From contig NZ_JASTLC010000001.1 in assembly GCF_030499575.1 (NCBI RefSeq), forward strand, positions 2,070,001 through 2,134,000: a stretch of DNA of 64,000 nucleotides, in the 5' to 3' direction. The notes under the pieces are model-generated. The model was not told the DNA's origin. It was given only the letters and a program-made list of their open reading frames with translations, and did no database searches. This stretch comes from Streptomyces sp. DG2A-72 (GTDB lineage Bacteria; Actinomycetota; Actinomycetes; Streptomycetales; Streptomycetaceae). This document shows, piece after piece, positions 59,441-64,000 of this stretch. Position numbers and translations under genes: made by a program. Each line of letters begins with the position of its first letter. The stretch's first letter is position 1.

Positions 59441-60424
59441 ATGCTCGAAGACCTTACGACCGCAGCGTCCTCCCCCACAGTGTGGCCGGCCGCGTATCCC
59501 CAGGGATACGCGGTCGTTGACGTGGAGACCACGGGCCTGGCCCGGGACGACCGGATCATCTCCGCGGCCGTGTACCGGCTGGACGCGCGCGGCGAGGTCG
59601 AGGACCACTGGTACACGCTGGTCAACCCGGAGCGGGACCCAGGCCCGGTGTGGATCCACGGTCTGACGAGCGACGTACTCGAGGGCGCGCCCCTCTTCCA
59701 GGACATCGCCGAGGAGTTCGCGACCCGGCTGGAGGGCCGGGTGCTCGTCGCGCACAACGCCGTCTTCGACTGGCAGATGATCGCCCGGGAGTACGCACGC
59801 GCGCGGAGCGAGCCGCCGGTGCGGCAGCGGCTTTGCACCATCGCCCTCTCGAAGGAGCTGGAGCTGCCGCTGCCCAACCACAAGCTGGAGTCGCTCGCCG
59901 CGCATTTCGGCGTCGTACAGCAGCGGGCACACCACGCGCTGGACGACGCGCGCGTGCTGGCGGAGGCGTTCCGGCCGAGCCTGCACGCCGCCGCACAGGG
60001 CGGCGTACGGCTGCCGCTGCACGAGTGCCGGCCGTTGACCGAGTGGACGGACCGAGCCGTGCCCCGGCAGCAGTCGAGCTATGGCGCCTACCGGCCCACC
60101 AGTTGGCGCCCGGCACGCAGAAGGCCCGCCTGTCCCTATCCCAACCCGGGGCGTTACGAAGACGGCAAACCGCTCAAGCAGGGCATGCGGGTCGCTTTCT
60201 CGGGAGACACCTCGGTCGAGCGCGACCTCCTGGAGGACCGGGCGATCGAGGCCGGGCTGCATGTCGCCACCAGCATCTCCCGGCTGACCAGCCTGCTCGT
60301 CACGAACGACCCGGACTCAGGCACGTCCAAGGTGGCCAAGGCCCGGCAGTACGGCACGCCGGTGGTCGACGAGGCGGCGTTCGGGCAGCTCCTCGGGGAT
60401 GTGGAAGCGGCGTCGGAGGGATGA
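59441..60424 (+). CDS. DnaQ-like 3'-5' exonuclease with C-terminal BRCT-type domain
   Basis: 327 residues, ATG 59441. Exonuclease (20-180): D27/E29 in VVDVETTGL, the second motif HNAVFDWQM and HALDDARVLAEA give the DEDDh set. The C-terminal part (about 245-320: LKQGMRVAFSGDTSVERDLLEDRAIEAGLHVATSISRLTSLLVTND) is a BRCT-like domain. Such exonucleases are separate from DNA polymerase III epsilon and act in repair or turnover of nucleic acid. TATCCT lies eight bases upstream and no strong ribosome site is present. Confidence 0.9.
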   Translation: MLEDLTTAASSPTVWPAAYPQGYAVVDVETTGLARDDRIISAAVYRLDARGEVEDHWYTLVNPERDPGPVWIHGLTSDVLEGAPLFQDIAEEFATRLEGRVLVAHNAVFDWQMIAREYARARSEPPVRQRLCTIALSKELELPLPNHKLESLAAHFGVVQQRAHHALDDARVLAEAFRPSLHAAAQGGVRLPLHECRPLTEWTDRAVPRQQSSYGAYRPTSWRPARRRPACPYPNPGRYEDGKPLKQGMRVAFSGDTSVERDLLEDRAIEAGLHVATSISRLTSLLVTNDPDSGTSKVAKARQYGTPVVDEAAFGQLLGDVEAASEG

Positions 60425-60503
60425 CCGTACGGACGGGTGATTGCCGTGCGACTCGCCCGCAGCCGTCTCGCCCCGGCCATGGCGACGGCCCACCCTGTGG
60501 CGC

Positions 60504-60737
60504 ATGGCGACATGTGAAGTTTGCGGCAATCACTACGGAATGACCTTCGAGGTCCATGCACAGGGCGCGGTACACGTCTTCGACTGCTTCTCCTGTGCGA
60601 TCCACCGCATGGCACCCATCTGCGAGCACTGCCGCGTCCAGATCATCGGGCAGGGCGTCGAGGTCGAGGGCCACTGGTTCTGCGGGGCCCACTGCGCCCG
60701 CGCGGAGGGGAAGGTGGGGATCGTCGACAAAGTGTGA
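60504..60737 (+). CDS. Small Cys-rich (zinc-ribbon-like) protein
   Basis: 77 residues, ATG 60504. Eight cysteines and several histidines in four pairs: CEVCGNHYG, CFSCAIHRM, CEHCRVQI and CGAHC. It can bind two zinc ions. It resembles proteins loosely annotated as prokaryotic metallothionein or zinc ribbon; no firm family. It lies upstream of SURF1 in the same direction, with a 72-base gap. Confidence 0.8.
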   Translation: MATCEVCGNHYGMTFEVHAQGAVHVFDCFSCAIHRMAPICEHCRVQIIGQGVEVEGHWFCGAHCARAEGKVGIVDKV

Positions 60738-60778
60738 GCCCGCCCCGGCCCCGAACCCGGACCCATACCCGCCTGAAC

Positions 60779-60813
60779 ACACCCCACGACCGAGTTGTAC
60801 GGTCGTGGGGTGT
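60779..60813. promoter_or_regulatory. Perfect 13-bp hairpin covering the SURF1 start codon
   Basis: ACACCCCACGACC (60779-60791) and GGTCGTGGGGTGT (60801-60813) with a 9-base loop; the GTG start (60810-60812) is inside the right arm. TACGGT (60798-60803), six bases before GTG, is a candidate -10, so if transcription is leaderless the dyad is a DNA operator, not an RNA hairpin. Confidence 0.6.
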
Positions 60814-61607
60814 ACCGCTTCCTGTTGTCCCGGCAGTGGGTGATCCTCACGCTGGTCGCTCTCCTCCTCATCCCCACGATGATCAGGCTGGGCATCTGGC
60901 AGATGCACCGCTACGAGACGCGCACCGCCCGGAACCAGCTCGTCGCCGACGCGCTGGCCGCGAAGCCGGTACCCGTGGAGAAGCTGACCTCCCCCGGACA
61001 CACCGTCACCGACGACGAGCGCTACCACAGGGTGACCGCGAAGGGCCGCTTCGACACCGACCACGAGGTCGTCGTCCGCCGCCGCACCAACTCCGACGAC
61101 GAGGTCGGCTACCACGTCCTGACCCCGTTCGTCCTCGACGACGGCAAGGTGCTGCTCGTCAACCGCGGCTGGATCCCCGCGGACAGCCCCAGCCAGACCA
61201 CGTTCCCCAAGATCCCCGCACCGCCCCGCGGCGAGGTCACCGTCACCGGACGGCTGATGCCCGACGAGACGACCGAGGCGAGCGGCATCAAGAACCTCAA
61301 GGGCCTGCCGGACCGGCAGATCATGCTGATCAACAGCGAGCAGGAGGCGCAGCGCCTCGGCGCCCAAGTGCTCGGCGGCTACATCGCCCAGACGGCACCC
61401 GAGCCGAAGGGCGACACCCCGGAGCTGCTCGGCAATCCCGGCAACGAGGACGCGGCGCTGAACTACGCGTACGCCATCCAGTGGTGGCTGTTCGCCGCGG
61501 GCGTCCCTGTCGGCTGGGTCATCCTGGTCCGCCGCGAGATGCGCGAGCGGACGCAGAAGAAGGACGGGGCGGACGACACCGCGCCGGCCGAACCCGCGAC
61601 GGTGTAG
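60810..61607 (+). CDS. SURF1-family protein (cytochrome c oxidase assembly)
   Basis: 265 residues, GTG 60810. First membrane helix (VILTLVALLLIPTMIRLGIWQMHRYE), the SURF1 signatures (GRF-type KGRFD, RRRTNSDDEVGYHVLTPF, LVNRGWIP near residue 115-120), and a second helix at the end (YAIQWWLFAAGVPVGWVILVRREMRE). SURF1 helps insert heme into cytochrome c oxidase subunit I. The start is unusual: it lies in a perfect dyad with a TACGGT box and no ribosome site. Confidence 0.93.
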   Translation: MYRFLLSRQWVILTLVALLLIPTMIRLGIWQMHRYETRTARNQLVADALAAKPVPVEKLTSPGHTVTDDERYHRVTAKGRFDTDHEVVVRRRTNSDDEVGYHVLTPFVLDDGKVLLVNRGWIPADSPSQTTFPKIPAPPRGEVTVTGRLMPDETTEASGIKNLKGLPDRQIMLINSEQEAQRLGAQVLGGYIAQTAPEPKGDTPELLGNPGNEDAALNYAYAIQWWLFAAGVPVGWVILVRREMRERTQKKDGADDTAPAEPATV

Positions 61608-61691
61608 ACCGACCGCCGCTCTCCCCCGGCCCATCACTCTCCCGGCTCCCCACGGGATTGCCCCTCACCCCTGCCGGGAACCCGGAACCCC

Positions 61692-63479
61692 GTGCACCCC
61701 CGTATCGAGGACTACGCCCTCATCGGCGACAAACAGACGGCGGCCCTGATCGGCCGGGACGGCTCGGTCGACTGGCTGTGCCTGCCCCGCTTCGACTCGG
61801 GCGCCTGTTTCGCCAAGCTGCTCGGCGACGAGGAGAACGGCCACTGGCGGATCGCCCCCAAGGGCGCGAGCGGCGGGTGCACGCGCCGCGCCTACCGTCC
61901 CAACACCCTCGTCCTGGACACCGAGTGGGACACCGACGAGGGTTCGGTCCGCGTCACCGACCTGATGCCGCAGCGCGACCGCGCCCCCGATCTCGTACGC
62001 GTCGTGGAGGGCACCGGCGGCCGGGTCACCGTCCACAGCACACTCCGGCTCCGCTTCGACTACGGCTCCATCGTGCCGTGGATGCGCCGCTCCGACAGCC
62101 ACCACGTGGCCGTCGCGGGCCCGGACTCGGTGTGGCTGCGCAGCGAGCCCGAGGTGCGCACCTGGGGCGCGGGCCGCGCCACGCACGCGGAGTTCACGGT
62201 AGAGGAGGGCGAGAGGGTCGCCTTCGTCCTGACCTGGCACCCCTCGCACGAGCCGCGTCCGCCGCTGGTCGACCCGTACGAGGCACTGGACGCGAGCGTC
62301 GGGGACTGGCAGGCCTGGGCCAAACGCTGCCGCTACGACGGCCCGCACCGGGACGCGGTCGTACGCTCCCTGATCACCCTCAAGGCCCTCACCTACAAGC
62401 CGACCGGCGGCATCGTCGCCGCCCCCACCACCTCGCTGCCCGAGGAACTCGGCGGCATTCGCAACTGGGACTACCGCTACTGCTGGCTGCGCGACTCCAC
62501 CCTCACCCTCGGCGCGCTGGTGGCGGCCGGTTACCGCGAGGAGGCCGAGGCCTGGCGCGACTGGCTGCTGCGCGCGGTCGCCGGCAACCCGGCGGACCTG
62601 CAGATCATGTACGGCCTCGCGGGCGAGCGGCGGCTGCCGGAGTACGACCTGCCGTGGCTGTCCGGCTTCGCCGGGACATCGCCCGTGCGGATCGGCAACA
62701 AGGCCGTGAACCAGCTGCAGTTGGACGTGTACGGCGAGGTGATGGACTCGCTGGCGCTGGCCCGGCGCGCGGGCATGGCCGCCAAGCCGCACATGTGGGC
62801 CCTGCAGCAGGAGCTGCTGGAGTGGCTGCGCGAGAACTGGCAGCAACCGGACGAGGGGCTGTGGGAGGTGCGCGGGGGCCGCCGCCAGTTCGTGCACTCG
62901 AAGGTGATGGTGTGGGTGGCCGCGGACCGGGCTGTGCGTGCGCTGGAGGAGAGGCCGAAGCTGCGCGGCGACCTCGACGGCTGGCGGTCCCTGCGCGACG
63001 AGGTGCGTGAGGAGGTGTGCGAGAAGGGCTATGACGCCGAGCGGAACACCTTCACCCAGTACTACGGCTCACGCGAACTCGACGCCTCCCTGCTGCTGAT
63101 CCCGCGTGTCGGCTTCCTGCCCGCGGACGACCCGCGCGTGATCGGCACCGTCGACGCGATCCGCGCGGAGCTGAGCCACGGCGGTTTCATGCGCCGCTAC
63201 AGCGCCGAGGAGACGGTCGTCGACGGGCTGCCGGGCGGTGAGGGCACCTTCCTGGTGTGCTCCTTCTGGCTCGCGGACGCGCTGCACATGACCGGCCGCA
63301 CCGAAGAGGCGCGCGAGCTGTTCGAACGGCTGGTCGGGCTCACCAACGACGTGGGGCTGCTGTCGGAGGAGTACGACCCGGTCGCCGGCCATCAGCTCGG
63401 CAACTTCCCGCAGGCGTTCAGCCACGTCGGTCTGGTGAACACCGCCCTCGCCCTGTTCGGGGGCGACACGGCAGGATAG
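61692..63479 (+). CDS. Glycoside hydrolase family 15 protein
   Basis: 595 residues, GTG 61692. N-terminal supersandwich (IEDYALIGDKQTAALIGRDGSVDWLCLPRFDSGACFAKLLGD) and the (alpha/alpha)6 barrel with GIRNWDYRYCWLRDSTLTL, QLDVYGEVMDSL and DEGLWEVRG; the last catalytic acidic region is LSEEYDP. It is of the actinobacterial type that includes trehalases as well as glucoamylases, so trehalose may be the substrate. Cytosolic: no signal peptide. The next gene (SDR) starts 5 bases after. Confidence 0.88.
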   Translation: MHPRIEDYALIGDKQTAALIGRDGSVDWLCLPRFDSGACFAKLLGDEENGHWRIAPKGASGGCTRRAYRPNTLVLDTEWDTDEGSVRVTDLMPQRDRAPDLVRVVEGTGGRVTVHSTLRLRFDYGSIVPWMRRSDSHHVAVAGPDSVWLRSEPEVRTWGAGRATHAEFTVEEGERVAFVLTWHPSHEPRPPLVDPYEALDASVGDWQAWAKRCRYDGPHRDAVVRSLITLKALTYKPTGGIVAAPTTSLPEELGGIRNWDYRYCWLRDSTLTLGALVAAGYREEAEAWRDWLLRAVAGNPADLQIMYGLAGERRLPEYDLPWLSGFAGTSPVRIGNKAVNQLQLDVYGEVMDSLALARRAGMAAKPHMWALQQELLEWLRENWQQPDEGLWEVRGGRRQFVHSKVMVWVAADRAVRALEERPKLRGDLDGWRSLRDEVREEVCEKGYDAERNTFTQYYGSRELDASLLLIPRVGFLPADDPRVIGTVDAIRAELSHGGFMRRYSAEETVVDGLPGGEGTFLVCSFWLADALHMTGRTEEARELFERLVGLTNDVGLLSEEYDPVAGHQLGNFPQAFSHVGLVNTALALFGGDTAG

Positions 63480-63484
63480 GACCC

Positions 63485-64000
63485 ATGGATCTTGGACTGA
63501 AGGACCGGGTGTACGTCGTCACCGGGGCCACCCGTGGGCTGGGCAAAGCGGCCGCGCGTGAACTCGTCGCCGACGGGGCGAAGGTGATCATCACGGGGCG
63601 GAACGGCAAGGCCGCGAGCGAGGCCGCGGGCGAGCTGGGCGCCAACGCCGTCGGCGTTGCCGCGGACAACGCCGATCCGGAGGCACCGGCGCGGCTCATC
63701 GCGGTCGCGCGCGAGCACTTCGGAGGGTTCGACGGGGTGCTGGTGAGCGTGGGTGGGCCCGCACCGGGGTTCGCTGCCGACAACACGGATGAGCAGTGGC
63801 AGGCGGCGTTCGAGTCGGTGTTCCTCGGGGCGGTGCGGTTCGCTCGGGCGGCGGCCGGGGAGTTGGAAGCGGGCGGGGTCATCGGATTCGTACTGTCTGC
63901 GTCTGTGCACGAGCCGATTCCGGGGCTGACGATTTCCAATGGGCTGCGGCCGGGGCTTGCCGGGTTCGCGAAGTCGCTGTCGGACGAGTTGGGGCCGCGG
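63485..64000 (+). CDS. Short-chain dehydrogenase/reductase, 3' end missing
   Basis: 172 residues visible from ATG 63485 to the window end with no stop. TGATRGLG cofactor loop near residue 13, VSVGGPAP in place of NNAG, and VLSASVHEPIPGLTISN, so the catalytic S is present but the usual YxxxK is replaced in the visible part by SNGLRPGLAGFAKSL (tyrosine absent). This altered triad is known in a subgroup of SDR proteins. It is close behind the GH15 gene and may be co-transcribed. Confidence 0.85.
   Translation, partial: MDLGLKDRVYVVTGATRGLGKAAARELVADGAKVIITGRNGKAASEAAGELGANAVGVAADNADPEAPARLIAVAREHFGGFDGVLVSVGGPAPGFAADNTDEQWQAAFESVFLGAVRFARAAAGELEAGGVIGFVLSASVHEPIPGLTISNGLRPGLAGFAKSLSDELGPR

Overview
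The window is chromosomal DNA of a Streptomyces species or close relative. The grounds are very high GC, codon third positions almost all G or C, GTG/TTG starts, and lineage markers: a short chaplin (ChpE type), a streptophobe-family membrane protein, an Scr1-type XRE regulator with DUF397 partner, and an FHA-ABC exporter. No tRNA, rRNA, CRISPR array, integrase or transposase was seen. I count 55 protein genes, two of them cut by the window edges.

Layout. 1-9.0 kb: partial PEBP gene, HNH nuclease, SPFH/NfeD membrane pair, ABC ATPase, unknown gene, chpE, a NarL-type two-component system, and an SDR gene overlapping a QueA-like gene. 9.1-21.4 kb: SLT lytic enzyme, FHA-ABC transporter, streptophobe protein, serB, SixA-like phosphatase, a CynX/NimT-type MFS transporter with a 39-residue partner and a divergent GntR regulator, and the fabG-fabI (InhA-type) operon.

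21.5-42.0 kb is an accessory block between core genes fabG and tldD. From its left edge it holds a Phd/PIN toxin-antitoxin pair, a TPR/SEC-C protein, an McrB/McrC-type pair, a divergent three-gene regulatory cassette (HATPase, Scr1-like XRE, DUF397), and a translationally coupled 12.8-kb operon. That operon encodes a giant DEAH/DUF1998 helicase, an SNF2 helicase and a 1488-residue N6-adenine methyltransferase. It is the best candidate for an undescribed or poorly described system: it shares parts with class 1 DISARM but lacks separate DrmB and any PLD-type DrmC, and it lies next to McrBC.

42.2-64 kb is mostly core: tldD-tldE, tyrS, small membrane proteins, moaA, a DUF485/acetate-type symporter operon with a CRP-like site, tandem secreted S8 proteases, CoA transferase, CopD, lysoplasmalogenase with a sterol desaturase that has lost its histidine boxes, VIT1-type transporter, exonuclease, Zn-rich small protein, SURF1, GH15 enzyme and a partial SDR.

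Cross-window signals: a 10-bp palindrome, ACGCGCGCGT, occurs 13 times and is absent from 19.7 to 42.3 kb; several genes have a TANNNT hexamer about 6-8 bases before the start codon and no clear ribosome site (probably leaderless); four short tandem duplications each overlap a stop codon.
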